Positions 1-7,293 of a stretch of DNA of 16,478 nucleotides are shown one piece after another. The DNA is taken from contig VXXH01000101.1 of the NCBI GenBank assembly GCA_009835515.1, forward strand, positions 1 through 16,478, in the 5' to 3' direction. Position 1 is the first letter of the stretch. Every line of letters starts with the position of its first letter. A program made the position numbers and the translations under genes. This DNA is from Candidatus Poribacteria bacterium. GTDB lineage: Bacteria; Poribacteria; WGA-4E; WGA-3G. The notes under the pieces were generated by a model. That model made no database searches and had not been told where the DNA came from. It was given only the letters and a program-made list of their open reading frames with translations.

Positions 1-119
1 CATAAAGCAAGACCTCGAAAAATAAAGAAAATGTCACTTTGATTCAAAAAAAAAATCACTTTTTTTAAAATGTCCAAATTATAGGAACAATTAGGACAAG
101 TCGTTTTTTGATATTTCAG

Positions 120-148
120 GTGACAAATTCGCTACGAGTTGGTATAAT
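120..148 (+). promoter_or_regulatory. Sigma70-type promoter, extended -10
   Basis: A -35 box GTGACA (120-125, five of six matches to TTGACA) is followed by a 17-base spacer and a perfect -10 box TATAAT (143-148). A TG one base before the -10 makes it an extended -10. Transcription would begin near 155 and leave a leader of about 57 bases before the ATG at 212, which has AAGGGA as ribosome binding site. The AT-rich tract upstream (about 20-80) could act as an UP element. It likely drives the three plus-strand genes that follow. Confidence 0.7.
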
Positions 149-211
149 GATGGCGGTAGACGTGAAAGTGAGGGTACAGCCTAAGGTATTATCCGAATAG
201 GGAAGGGAATT

Positions 212-2248
212 ATGCAGAAGTTGGTGATTGAAGGGAAACCGACACATACTAATTCACTCGGTATGCAATTTGTGAGGATTGAGCCCGGCAGCTTTATGAT
301 GGGGTCAGAGAACGCGTCGCTGTCAGATGAATTGACGGAAAGTAAAGCGCATCTCCGCGATGGCGATTGGGATGAACATCCGGTGCATGAGGTAACACTC
401 AGCACACCGTTTTATATAGGTGTTTTTCAGGTTACCAATGCACAGTATACGGTGTTTGATCCGACACATCGTGCGCTGCAAAATCTTCAGGACATCGGTT
501 TTTCACGAGACGATGATGAAGCGGTCGTGTTTGTGGATTGGCACGATGCGACGCGCTTCTGTGAATGGCTCTCCGAGAAAGAAGGGCTTCCGTATCGGCT
601 ACCGACTGAGGCAGAATGGGAATACGCCTGCCGGGCAGAGACGACGACGCATTTTCATACCGGTGATACTTTGCCCGCTGAGTTCCATAAAAACGTTGGC
701 GAAAGTTGGTATCCGGACACTGATCGGAGCCGCGGTGCCGAAGAAATAGTCCCTTTACAGGTCGGGCAAACACCGCCTAACGCTTGGGGTGTACACGATA
801 TGCACGGGAACGTAGAGGAGTGGTGTCAGGATTGGTACGGACCCTACGAACCGCATCCACAAGTGGATCCCGTCGGTAGAGAAGCGGGATTGTATCGCGT
901 TACACGGGGCGGTAGTCATTCGACGTTGCTTTGTTACTTACGTTCTGCGAATCGGATGGGGGCGGTGCCTGAAGATAGACACTGGTACATCGGGTTTCGG
1001 GTCGTCTGTGGTGAGATGCCCCAGACATCGGCTACACCTGCACCAAAAGTAGCGTTATGGGGACGCGGTGTCAAACAGGAACTCGCAAGTTCGCCTGCGC
1101 CAGAGGCACCTTACTTTGCAGAACCGTTGACATTCGTTAAAATTCCAGAAGGTTCAAACGGGCCACTTTTCTCAGCACATAACCACGTCCCGGCGATAGC
1201 AGAATGCCCGAACGGCGATATGTTCGCGGCGTGGTATTCATGTGTTACGGAACGTGGGCGCGAGTTGACGGTCGCCGCAAGTCGATTGCGTTTTGGTGAA
1301 TCGGAATGGGAACCTGCTGAACCGTTTTGGGGACCACCGGATCGGAATAATCATGCAACGTCTCTGTGGCGGAATGAGAACGGGCGGATTTATCATTTCA
1401 ATGGGCTTTCGGCTGCCGCGACGTGGGGACCTTTGGCGTTAGTGATGCGCTATTCTGACGATAACGGCGCGACGTGGTCGAAATCTCGCTTTATTTCGCC
1501 AGAGCATCGGCTCCGACACATGCCGATCGCCTCCGTTTTCCGAAGGCAGGACGGTTCTATACTCCTCGCTTGCGACGCAGTAAGCGGCGGCAACGGCGGC
1601 ACCGCGATATGGCTCAGCGACGATGATGGGGAAACGTGGTACGATCCAGGGGCTGGACAACCGATCCCCGAATTTGCCGATGGAAAACAGGGCGGATGGA
1701 TTGCTGGTATCCACGCCGCTGTTGTTGAACTCACCGATGGTAGGCTCATGGCGTATGGACGCGGTGATACAATTAACGAACGGATGCCGAAAAGTGTTTC
1801 TTCAGATGGTGGCAAGACGTGGCATTACAGTGCAAGTCAATTCCCGCCTGTTTCGGGTGGACAGCGGTGCGTACTACTACGGCTCCAAGAGGGACCGATT
1901 TTCCTCGCCTCCTTCACAGGTGACCGGAGAGAAGCGACCTCAATGCCGATCATTGATGCGTCCGGGAATGAACGCCTCGTTACCGGACTTTTCGGCGCGT
2001 TGTCATACAACGATGGCGAAACGTGGGAATATACCCGCCTAATTACAGACGATGGCGAGGACCGAGACATCAAAACGATGGACGGACGCCCCTTTACGAT
2101 GGGATTAAACAGTGCTGAACCGGGGGGCTACCTCGCTGTTTGCCAAGGGAAACCGAATGGCATCATTCATCTGATTAGCAGCCGTCAGCATTATCGCTTT
2201 AATCTGGCGTGGTTAAAAGAAGCACCGCCATCGCAAGTGAGGAATTGA
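212..2248 (+). CDS. FGE-like (SUMF1/FGE-sulfatase) domain fused to a sialidase/BNR-repeat domain
   Basis: A 678-residue two-domain protein. Residues 15-268 form a formylglycine-generating-enzyme (FGE-sulfatase) fold: GSFMMGS (26-32), RLPTEAEWEYACR (129-141), DMHGNVEEWCQDWYG (196-210), RGGSH (232-236) and GFRVV (261-265). Residues 305-678 form a six-bladed sialidase-type propeller with four Asp boxes of the S-x-D-x-G-x-T-W type, starting near 415, 469, 530 and 598. The two active-site cysteines of true FGE (in GGS-x-C then x4-C) are not both present: only C241 lies nearby. Conversion of sulfatase Cys to formylglycine is therefore unlikely, and the domain may bind ligand or catalyse something else. 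No signal peptide is visible. The next gene starts one base after the stop, so the two are probably translated together. A sialidase or related glycosidase role for the C-terminal half is plausible; the substrate is unknown. Confidence 0.85.
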   Translation: MQKLVIEGKPTHTNSLGMQFVRIEPGSFMMGSENASLSDELTESKAHLRDGDWDEHPVHEVTLSTPFYIGVFQVTNAQYTVFDPTHRALQNLQDIGFSRDDDEAVVFVDWHDATRFCEWLSEKEGLPYRLPTEAEWEYACRAETTTHFHTGDTLPAEFHKNVGESWYPDTDRSRGAEEIVPLQVGQTPPNAWGVHDMHGNVEEWCQDWYGPYEPHPQVDPVGREAGLYRVTRGGSHSTLLCYLRSANRMGAVPEDRHWYIGFRVVCGEMPQTSATPAPKVALWGRGVKQELASSPAPEAPYFAEPLTFVKIPEGSNGPLFSAHNHVPAIAECPNGDMFAAWYSCVTERGRELTVAASRLRFGESEWEPAEPFWGPPDRNNHATSLWRNENGRIYHFNGLSAAATWGPLALVMRYSDDNGATWSKSRFISPEHRLRHMPIASVFRRQDGSILLACDAVSGGNGGTAIWLSDDDGETWYDPGAGQPIPEFADGKQGGWIAGIHAAVVELTDGRLMAYGRGDTINERMPKSVSSDGGKTWHYSASQFPPVSGGQRCVLLRLQEGPIFLASFTGDRREATSMPIIDASGNERLVTGLFGALSYNDGETWEYTRLITDDGEDRDIKTMDGRPFTMGLNSAEPGGYLAVCQGKPNGIIHLISSRQHYRFNLAWLKEAPPSQVRN

Positions 2249-2249
2249 G

Positions 2250-3140
2250 ATGAGGCTACCTTTTTTGAATCAGAAAATAGAAGTCAGCACGGATTTACGC
2301 GATAGCAATGACATCCTTGACAATCCCGATGCCCTGAAAGAGCGGATAGCAGCGGACGGGTACCTCCTGATTCGTGGGCTACACGACAAGGATGCTGTCC
2401 TCACGGCGCGCCGACGGATTCTGGAGAAACTCGCAGCGAAAGGCATGCTTGCACCCGATGCACCCTTAATGGACGGGATCTTCAACCCGGAGTACCCCGA
2501 ACCCACGTCAACCGGTTCGATGGGGAATAAGGCATTGGCACAGCTACCAGCATTTAAAGCCGTCGTTGAAGGCGCGCCAGTGATGGACTTTTTCAAGCGA
2601 TTCCTCGGCGGCGAGGCACGCACGTTCGATTTCAAATGGCTTCGCACAGCGGGACCGGGTTCAGGTTCCCCGATTCATTACGATATCGTCTTTATGGGGA
2701 GAGGCACGCAAGATCTCTATTCCTGTTGGACACCCGTTGGCGATGTATCGCTTGATATGGGACCTATTGTCTTCTGTCTCGGTTCTAACCGATTTGAAAA
2801 GGTTCGCGCCACTTACGGACAGGCAGATGTTGACCGCGATATGATTGAAGGGCATTTTAGCGAGGATCCGCTTGAAATCGTCGAGAAATTTGGCGGGTAC
2901 TGGGCGACAACGACATTTTCGGCAGGGGACCTTATTATTTTCAGCATGTTCCTCATGCACGCCTCTCTGGTTAACACATCTGATAAAATTCGGATAACGG
3001 CGGATACACGCTATCAGCTTGCGTCGGAACCGATTGATGAGAGATGGGTCGGTGAGAAACCGAAAGGACATTACGCATGGAAGAAGGAAGATGCCAAAAT
3101 TGAGTCGTTAGAGGAATCGCGCCAAAGGTGGGGTGTCTAA
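2250..3140 (+). CDS. Phytanoyl-CoA dioxygenase (PhyH) family Fe(II)/2-oxoglutarate oxygenase
   Basis: A 296-residue cytoplasmic protein of the PhyH family, non-haem iron oxygenases that hydroxylate small molecules with 2-oxoglutarate as co-substrate. The iron facial triad is visible as H143-Y-D145 (in PIHYD) and H237 (in FLMHASL); R248 or R254 (IRITADTRYQ) would bind the 2-oxoglutarate carboxylate. The N-terminal DGYLLIRGL (36-44) and the TPVGDVSLDMGP segment (161-172) are also typical. Length is normal for the family. The ATG lies one base after the upstream stop with GAGG just ahead, so translation is probably coupled to the FGE/sialidase gene. This family covers many substrates, so the reaction cannot be named; the neighbour hints at a sugar- or glycan-linked compound. 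Confidence 0.85.
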   Translation: MRLPFLNQKIEVSTDLRDSNDILDNPDALKERIAADGYLLIRGLHDKDAVLTARRRILEKLAAKGMLAPDAPLMDGIFNPEYPEPTSTGSMGNKALAQLPAFKAVVEGAPVMDFFKRFLGGEARTFDFKWLRTAGPGSGSPIHYDIVFMGRGTQDLYSCWTPVGDVSLDMGPIVFCLGSNRFEKVRATYGQADVDRDMIEGHFSEDPLEIVEKFGGYWATTTFSAGDLIIFSMFLMHASLVNTSDKIRITADTRYQLASEPIDERWVGEKPKGHYAWKKEDAKIESLEESRQRWGV

Positions 3141-3173
3141 TGTTTTATGTCACTATTAAGGAATTAAAAAAAC

Positions 3174-4256
3174 ATGAATAGTGATTCGAGCACACACGAC
3201 ACTCCGACAGCACCGCAGGTCAGTAAGCCGAAATTATTCGTCCCCTTTCTTCTTATCTTGTTATGTGCTGTTGCGATCGGATTCGGCATCAGATATTACA
3301 AGAGTAGACCTGACACGACGACTCAAGCGGCGTGGGAGGTCTACTTCAGTGAGGTCAATGCAACTGGCAGCTCGTATTCCTTAGAAAGACGGCTTGTTGA
3401 TAAACTCGGTGCTGCTACGGTGCGAGTTGATGCTGCGCTCTATGATTTAGATGCTGCGCCAGTAGCCGATGCTTTCATCAAAGCGCACAATCGGGGGGTG
3501 GCAGTCCGGATCTTCACAGAAGCGGACAATATTAATGAATCCGAAATTGAACGATTGCAAGAAGTCGGGATTCCTGTCGCTGACGACGGTGATAATGATG
3601 GGTTGATGCATCACAAGTTTATCGTAATTGATGAGCGGTACGTCTGGACCGGTTCTTATAACATCACGCATAACGGCGCATATAGGAATAATAATAACGT
3701 CATACTTATCGATTCAGTGCCGCTGGCATACAACTTCACACAAGAGTTTCGAGAGTTGTTTCTTGATCCGCAGCTTGGAAAGTCTTCTGGCGCGTTTATT
3801 GCGTATCCGAAAGTGAGCCTAAGCGATGGAACGCAAATTTTCACCTATTTCTCACCAGAGAGTGATACAGTTTCGCCACTGCTGAAGGAGATCAAGGCTG
3901 CTAAAAATGCAATCCATTTTATGGCGTTTTCGTTTACACACGACGCGATCGGTGACGCAATGCAGGATTGCTTTCAATCCGGTATTGAAGTCCAGGGTGT
4001 ATTTGAAGCGCGACAGGTGGACCAGCATTCCGAATTTAAGAAATTGAAGGCAGCGGGCTTGCCGGTTGTTAAGGATGGAAATAGCGGGATGATGCACCAC
4101 AAGGTGATCGTTGTTGATGAAGAGACGGTGATTACGGGGTCCTACAACTTCTCCAAAAACGCAGAAAAACGGAATAACGAGAATCTGTTGATTATCAAAG
4201 GGAATCGTGAGATCGCGGCAGCATACCTTGCTGAGTTTAAAAAAATAACGCGTTAG
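3174..4256 (+). CDS. Membrane-anchored phospholipase D-like protein with two HKD motifs
   Basis: A 360-residue protein with a single hydrophobic segment (about 21-39) near the N terminus, after a Ser/Thr/Pro-rich head; the rest would face the periplasm or outside. Two PLD half-domains each carry an HxK-x4-D motif: H146, K148, D153 and H308, K310, D315. Each is followed by GSYN (160-163 and 322-325) and an Asn-rich stretch, as in PLD-type nucleases and phospholipases (PLDc_2). The two halves pair to make one active site. Family members hydrolyse phosphodiester bonds in lipids or nucleic acids; the substrate cannot be chosen from sequence alone. AAGGA precedes the ATG, 33 bases after the previous stop, so it may share that transcript. 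It converges on the HtrA-like gene with five bases between stops. Confidence 0.85.
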   Translation: MNSDSSTHDTPTAPQVSKPKLFVPFLLILLCAVAIGFGIRYYKSRPDTTTQAAWEVYFSEVNATGSSYSLERRLVDKLGAATVRVDAALYDLDAAPVADAFIKAHNRGVAVRIFTEADNINESEIERLQEVGIPVADDGDNDGLMHHKFIVIDERYVWTGSYNITHNGAYRNNNNVILIDSVPLAYNFTQEFRELFLDPQLGKSSGAFIAYPKVSLSDGTQIFTYFSPESDTVSPLLKEIKAAKNAIHFMAFSFTHDAIGDAMQDCFQSGIEVQGVFEARQVDQHSEFKKLKAAGLPVVKDGNSGMMHHKVIVVDEETVITGSYNFSKNAEKRNNENLLIIKGNREIAAAYLAEFKKITR

Positions 4257-4279
4257 GTGTCCTACTGTCTTTCACCTAA
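4253..4279. terminator. Hairpin spanning two convergent stop codons
   Basis: TTAGGTG (4253-4259) and CACCTAA (4273-4279) are perfect inverted repeats around a 13-base loop. The structure covers the stop codons of both convergent genes. On the minus strand it is followed about seven bases later by a run of seven T, so a terminator for the HtrA-like gene is possible, though the T-run is not directly adjacent and the stem is short. Confidence 0.35.
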
Positions 4280-5446
4280 TATTACCGTCCGGTGTTGCTT
4301 GGTTCCATTTCTACCGATTTTGAGTTGAACCTTCGTGGCGGGTCGCTCGCTTACAACGCATCTTAACAACTCGTCATGGGAGTGCACAGGGACTTCGTTA
4401 AATTCGAGGATAAGATCTCTCGGTAAAAGACCACTTTTGTATGCAGGACTGCCTTCAATCACACCCGTAATGAAGACACCAAGGTCAACGACCTCTACCT
4501 CAACACCAAGCCAGCCGCGTGCTACTTTTCCGTGTTCAATGATTTCTTCAGCGACTGTGCGAACCATCTCCATCGGCATCGCAAAGGCAATTTCCTGCGT
4601 CCGGCTTTTTTGCGATAGTTCTTGAACAAGAAATTTCGCAATATCGGGATTGATCTCTTTCTGAAAAAACGTGTCAACCAATGAATTAGTGGTATCAGGT
4701 GGCTCTGTCAGCACAGCAAGTATCATTCCGACAATTTCGCCTGAGGTATTTATGACGGCTCCGCCGCTGTTGCCCGGTGTAACTGCTGCATTAATTTTAA
4801 TCAATTCCCTACACAATTGATTTGGTAAGGTATCCCATCCTCCCACGATGCCGAAGGAAACGATCGGGCTATTTCCGTAAGAGCTTCCTATCGTTACAAC
4901 CCAAGAACCGGTACTGATTTCTGAGGAGTCCCCCCATTTCACAGGAGCAGTGATTTTAAATTCTCTCGACATGCGTGCCTTACTCCGCGACAGAGCGGGA
5001 GGCGGCGCAGATGCAACGGTTTCAGGTTTCGGCGGCTGTGAGGTTGTTAGCGGTGCCTCCGCGACTTGGAGGACGGCAATATCCGTAAATATATCGGTGC
5101 CAACGAGTTCCGCTGCGGAAACTGCGCCGTTGGTAAAGACGATCTCAATCTTACTTGGTGTTTCCATCTCAAATGTGGTTGTCACGACGTGTCCAGTGGT
5201 GTTGATAACAATACCGGAACTGATCTCTTGGCGCGTAAATACCAACTTTTCAGCGTTCGGTGGGAACGGTGTCGATGTCGCTACAACTTTCACGACGGCA
5301 GGACGAGCGTCAGTGACAACCTTCTGGAATTCCTTTTCAAGAAGCTGCAAAACGTTTTCGTTTGCGACACTCGGTGTGACCGTATAGAAAAGTAGACTGA
5401 GCATTCCGATTATCAATCGTTGGTGTTTTGGTGCTATCAGGTACAT
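4262..5446 (-). CDS. HtrA/DegP-like trypsin-fold protein with PDZ domain, catalytic His missing
   Basis: A 394-residue exported protein of the HtrA family. Start chosen at 5446: AAGGAAA lies eight bases upstream and residues 1-28 then form a good Sec signal peptide (KHQR, hydrophobic core, cleavage after PSVA). An upstream ATG at 5503 would add 19 residues encoded by a repeat element. The trypsin-like domain follows. The motif that normally reads TNNHV is TTTFE, so Phe92 sits at the catalytic His position. D122 (in DIFTDIAVL) and S227 (in GNSGG) are kept. A Pro/Ala-rich insertion (about 128-166) separates the Asp from the Ser region. One PDZ domain (309-394, GWLGVEVE onward) ends the protein. 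Without the His it is unlikely to be a normal protease and may bind misfolded proteins or act as a sensor. It lies downstream of the sigma and anti-sigma genes, on the same strand. Confidence 0.85.
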   Translation of the reverse strand: MYLIAPKHQRLIIGMLSLLFYTVTPSVANENVLQLLEKEFQKVVTDARPAVVKVVATSTPFPPNAEKLVFTRQEISSGIVINTTGHVVTTTFEMETPSKIEIVFTNGAVSAAELVGTDIFTDIAVLQVAEAPLTTSQPPKPETVASAPPPALSRSKARMSREFKITAPVKWGDSSEISTGSWVVTIGSSYGNSPIVSFGIVGGWDTLPNQLCRELIKINAAVTPGNSGGAVINTSGEIVGMILAVLTEPPDTTNSLVDTFFQKEINPDIAKFLVQELSQKSRTQEIAFAMPMEMVRTVAEEIIEHGKVARGWLGVEVEVVDLGVFITGVIEGSPAYKSGLLPRDLILEFNEVPVHSHDELLRCVVSERPATKVQLKIGRNGTKQHRTVILGERQ

Positions 5447-5460
5447 GCTATATTTCCTTA

Positions 5461-5545
5461 CTTTGCTTGCATGTTTTGAGCAATCTTCGGGAATCGCGAG
5501 CAAAGCTCGCTCCTACAAAAAGAGGGTACTCGTGAATTATCCAAA
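5461..5545 (-). repeat. Tandem repeat copy 1 with REP-like hairpin
   Basis: First of two direct repeats of about 84 bp, adjacent to the second. Its core (5496-5510) is GCGAGC-AAA-GCTCGC, a perfect six-base stem with three-base loop. On the minus strand the core is preceded by TTTTGTAGGA, so a GTAG tetranucleotide sits at the foot of the stem, as in bacterial REP sequences. It lies just upstream of the HtrA-like gene's ribosome binding site and would be transcribed within that operon. Confidence 0.8.
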
Positions 5546-5628
5546 CTTTGCTTGCATGTTTTGAGCAATCTTCGGGAATCGCGAGCAAAGCTCGCTCTTA
5601 CAAAAAGAGGTACTCGTGAATTATCCAA
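5546..5628 (-). repeat. Tandem repeat copy 2 with REP-like hairpin
   Basis: Second copy, 83 bp, differing from copy 1 by one C-to-T change and one missing G in the run after the hairpin. The hairpin core (5581-5595) is identical; the foot tetranucleotide reads GTAA instead of GTAG. It ends exactly where the anti-sigma stop codon begins (5629-5631). The near identity of the two copies points to a recent duplication. Confidence 0.8.
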
Positions 5629-6219
5629 TTAAAGCCCACCGCTGGTGGAGGCGTTGGTGTAGCTCACCTGCTTTAACATATAACGCTGCTGCATCGGTTG
5701 CGTTGGTGTTGAGAGAACGTCGCTCGGTGCGAACTGCCTGCTATTTCTGACGAAACGCGGGAGTTCTATCCGAAGTGTCTCAGGCGATGTTGTTATCTGT
5801 TCCCCTTGAGACATAGTTGTTCCTGATACTGGGCGGGGGTTTTGATCGAACAGTGGACGCTCTTGATAGAAATAGGTCCCTGCTACGGTGAGAATCAATA
5901 CCATGATGCCACTAAATGCCCACTTCGGACGACGGAATAGGTCAAGCAGCTGTTTCCAACTTGTTGTCGCAATTGCCTTAACGCTACCGGGTTCACGTTG
6001 TTCCGTAGCGAGGCGTTGTTGTAACGTTGACATAAAGTACGGCGAGGGTTCTATCTGCGGCAATTCCTGTACCGCTTTAACAGATTCCTGAAATCGGGCA
6101 TACTCCTGTTGACACACCTCGCATTCTCCGAGGTGCCCTTCAAAACCCTGCAGTGTCTGATAATCGAGGGTATCTTCAAGATGGGCAGAGAAGTGTTCCT
6201 CAGCCTGTAAGCAGTTCAT
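5629..6219 (-). CDS. Zinc-finger anti-sigma factor with one transmembrane helix
   Basis: A 196-residue membrane protein. The N-terminal cytoplasmic part (1-55) carries the zf-HC2 / anti-sigma zinc-binding motif H29-x3-C33-x2-C36 (GHLGECEVC), with a further Cys at position 3. This fold typically binds and blocks an ECF sigma factor. A single hydrophobic helix (about 101-117) follows a positively charged stretch (FRRPKW), and the remaining 80 residues would be periplasmic: Pro/Thr/Gln-rich, no recognised domain. The ATG at 6219 has AGGAG seven bases upstream. It starts 17 bases after the stop of the ECF sigma gene, so the two are almost certainly co-transcribed and this protein is the likely cognate anti-sigma. 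The HtrA-like gene follows after the tandem repeat. Confidence 0.88.
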   Translation of the reverse strand: MNCLQAEEHFSAHLEDTLDYQTLQGFEGHLGECEVCQQEYARFQESVKAVQELPQIEPSPYFMSTLQQRLATEQREPGSVKAIATTSWKQLLDLFRRPKWAFSGIMVLILTVAGTYFYQERPLFDQNPRPVSGTTMSQGEQITTSPETLRIELPRFVRNSRQFAPSDVLSTPTQPMQQRYMLKQVSYTNASTSGGL

Positions 6220-6236
6220 GCGTTACTCCTAAGACA

Positions 6237-6836
6237 TCAAATAAAAGGTTTTAACTTTTCCTTAAGCATAAGCCGGGCGCGGTTGATGCGAGATTTCGTT
6301 GTACCGCTCCGAAGTTCCAGTACCTCGCTGATTTCATCGTAACTCAGCCCCTGTAGATCACGAAGCACAAGCGGGAGTCTATACTGTTCTGGTAATTCTG
6401 AGATTGCCTGTTGAATAGCGTTCCGTAGCTCCTTGCGTTCGAGTGCGATTTCCGGTTGGAGCTCGGGGTTCGCGGGCGCGCTTGCGATTAAGTCGATCTG
6501 TTCTGTGTCGCCATCACTATCGCTCCCACTGTTTACAACGTTATCGACTCTGTACCGGTCCCGCCGTCCTCGATTGCGTAATTCATTTTTGCAAAGATTT
6601 GAGGCGATATGATACATCCACGTCTTAAAATGCGCGCCCTCCGATTTGTAGCGGTTCGCGGCTTTAAAGATGCGGATGAACGTCTCCTGCGCCAAATCCT
6701 CAGCACTGTCCCTGTCATTGATGAACCGAGCAATGAAATTAACAAGTGGCTGCTGATGGCGGCGCACGAGCAGCGTAAACGCGTTTTCATCCCCTTTTTG
6801 GTAGCGTTCCATTAATTCATCATCTAACTCAGGCAT
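6237..6836 (-). CDS. ECF-type RNA polymerase sigma factor (RpoE-like)
   Basis: A 199-residue sigma-70 family ECF factor with only regions 2 and 4. Region 2 spans about 15-85 (DLAQETFIRIFKAANRY at 47-63, the -10 recognition and core-binding part; FKTWMYHIASNLCKNELR following). An acidic Ser/Asp-rich linker (about 103-115) joins it to region 4 (134-195), whose helix-turn-helix reads LSYDEISEVLELRSGTTKSR, for -35 recognition. Start taken at 6836 because GGAGGG lies seven bases upstream; an in-frame TTG at 6875 has no ribosome binding site. It heads a minus-strand cluster with the anti-sigma and HtrA-like genes. ECF factors usually activate their own promoter; a GCAACC motif about 60 bases upstream on the minus strand (near 6885-6890) could be a -35 element, but this is weak. 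Confidence 0.92.
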   Translation of the reverse strand: MPELDDELMERYQKGDENAFTLLVRRHQQPLVNFIARFINDRDSAEDLAQETFIRIFKAANRYKSEGAHFKTWMYHIASNLCKNELRNRGRRDRYRVDNVVNSGSDSDGDTEQIDLIASAPANPELQPEIALERKELRNAIQQAISELPEQYRLPLVLRDLQGLSYDEISEVLELRSGTTKSRINRARLMLKEKLKPFI

Positions 6837-6914
6837 CAGGTCCCTCCGAAGGTGCTTATCTACAATACACACCAAGCAGGGAATTTGGTTGCAATTTTTT
6901 TTCTAAATTAAAAA

Positions 6915-7001
6915 AGCGGTCAGCAATCAGTAAAGACAATCTTGATGCGTACCATAACGTTGACCCTGATGGAGAACCGACTGCTGATGACTGATGGCTG
7001 A
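6915..7001. repeat. Imperfect inverted repeat pair
   Basis: AGCGGTCAGCAATCAGT (6915-6931) is the near reverse complement of ACTGATGGCTGA and flanking bases (6990 onward); ACTGAT and GCTGA blocks match. The right side also carries local direct repeats of CTGATG. This may be the remnant of a small palindromic element. The match is diverged, so confidence is modest. Confidence 0.4.
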
Positions 7002-7019
7002 TTACTTCTGTACTGCGTC

Positions 7020-7049
7020 TTGACCTCAAAACGGGTTTTCGTGTATGAT
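7020..7049 (+). promoter_or_regulatory. Candidate sigma70-type promoter for methyltransferase/UxaA genes
   Basis: TTGACC (7020-7025, five of six matches to -35) and TATGAT (7044-7049, five of six to -10) are separated by 18 bases. It is the best plus-strand match in the intergenic region, but sits about 240 bases before the ATG, so other start points are possible. Confidence 0.4.
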
Positions 7050-7161
7050 TATCTAATAGGGTATTATTGAGAACAATAAAAATTTAGCATATCTATTGAC
7101 AGATGTCAAGTTTGGAACACGACAATCCAGAGCCGTTCAGTTTTCCCATTCTTTGCGAAGT

Positions 7162-7250
7162 CCGGTGCGGTTAGGAATGCAGGTTGCAACCCCGCTTTAT
7201 CCCCCCTTATCAGGGGGCAGGTGAGTACACCGCAAAACCGCATCTACCGG
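7162..7250. repeat. Nested inverted repeats with CCCCCT-TATC-AGGGGG hairpin
   Basis: CCGGTGCGGTT (7162-7172) pairs imperfectly with AACCGCATCTACCGG (7236-7250). Between them lie a perfect 10-base palindrome GGTTGCAACC (7182-7191) and a hairpin CCCCCT-TATC-AGGGGG (7202-7217). The same 16 bases recur at 11051-11066 inside a MITE-like element. The arrangement looks like one palindrome interrupted by another short element. Confidence 0.55.
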
Positions 7251-7293
7251 TCCTGGGTGAAATTAAGACAACCGAGTTCTGATGGAGGTGTAT

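Larger units (their letters stand above)
6837..7293. other. Gene-free divergent intergenic region
   Basis: 457 bases between the divergent sigma-factor and methyltransferase genes. No convincing reading frame is seen. It holds the sigma gene leader, an AT-rich tract (6890-6916), a diverged inverted-repeat pair (6915-7001), a candidate plus-strand promoter (7020-7049) and a nested inverted-repeat cluster (7162-7250). If that promoter is used, the methyltransferase mRNA would have a structured leader of about 240 bases. Confidence 0.7.

Noticed and set aside
212..1030. Genuine sulfatase-activating FGE
   Set aside because: The paired active-site cysteines are not present and no sulfatase gene lies in the window.
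1439..2073. Open frames on the minus strand within the sialidase domain region
   Set aside because: They mirror the Asp-box-coding strand, have no ribosome sites and encode no recognisable domain; the plus-strand protein is clearly real.
5447..5503. Longer start of the HtrA-like gene at 5503
   Set aside because: The extra 19 residues are encoded mostly by the repeat copy, there is no ribosome site, and they would mask the signal peptide that begins at 5446.
5461..5628. CRISPR-like or phage attachment repeats
   Set aside because: Only two adjacent long copies without spacers, no cas or integrase genes; the hairpin core fits a REP-like repeat better.
7050..7293. Riboswitch in the methyltransferase leader
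   Set aside because: Structured repeats are present but no known riboswitch core motif could be recognised.
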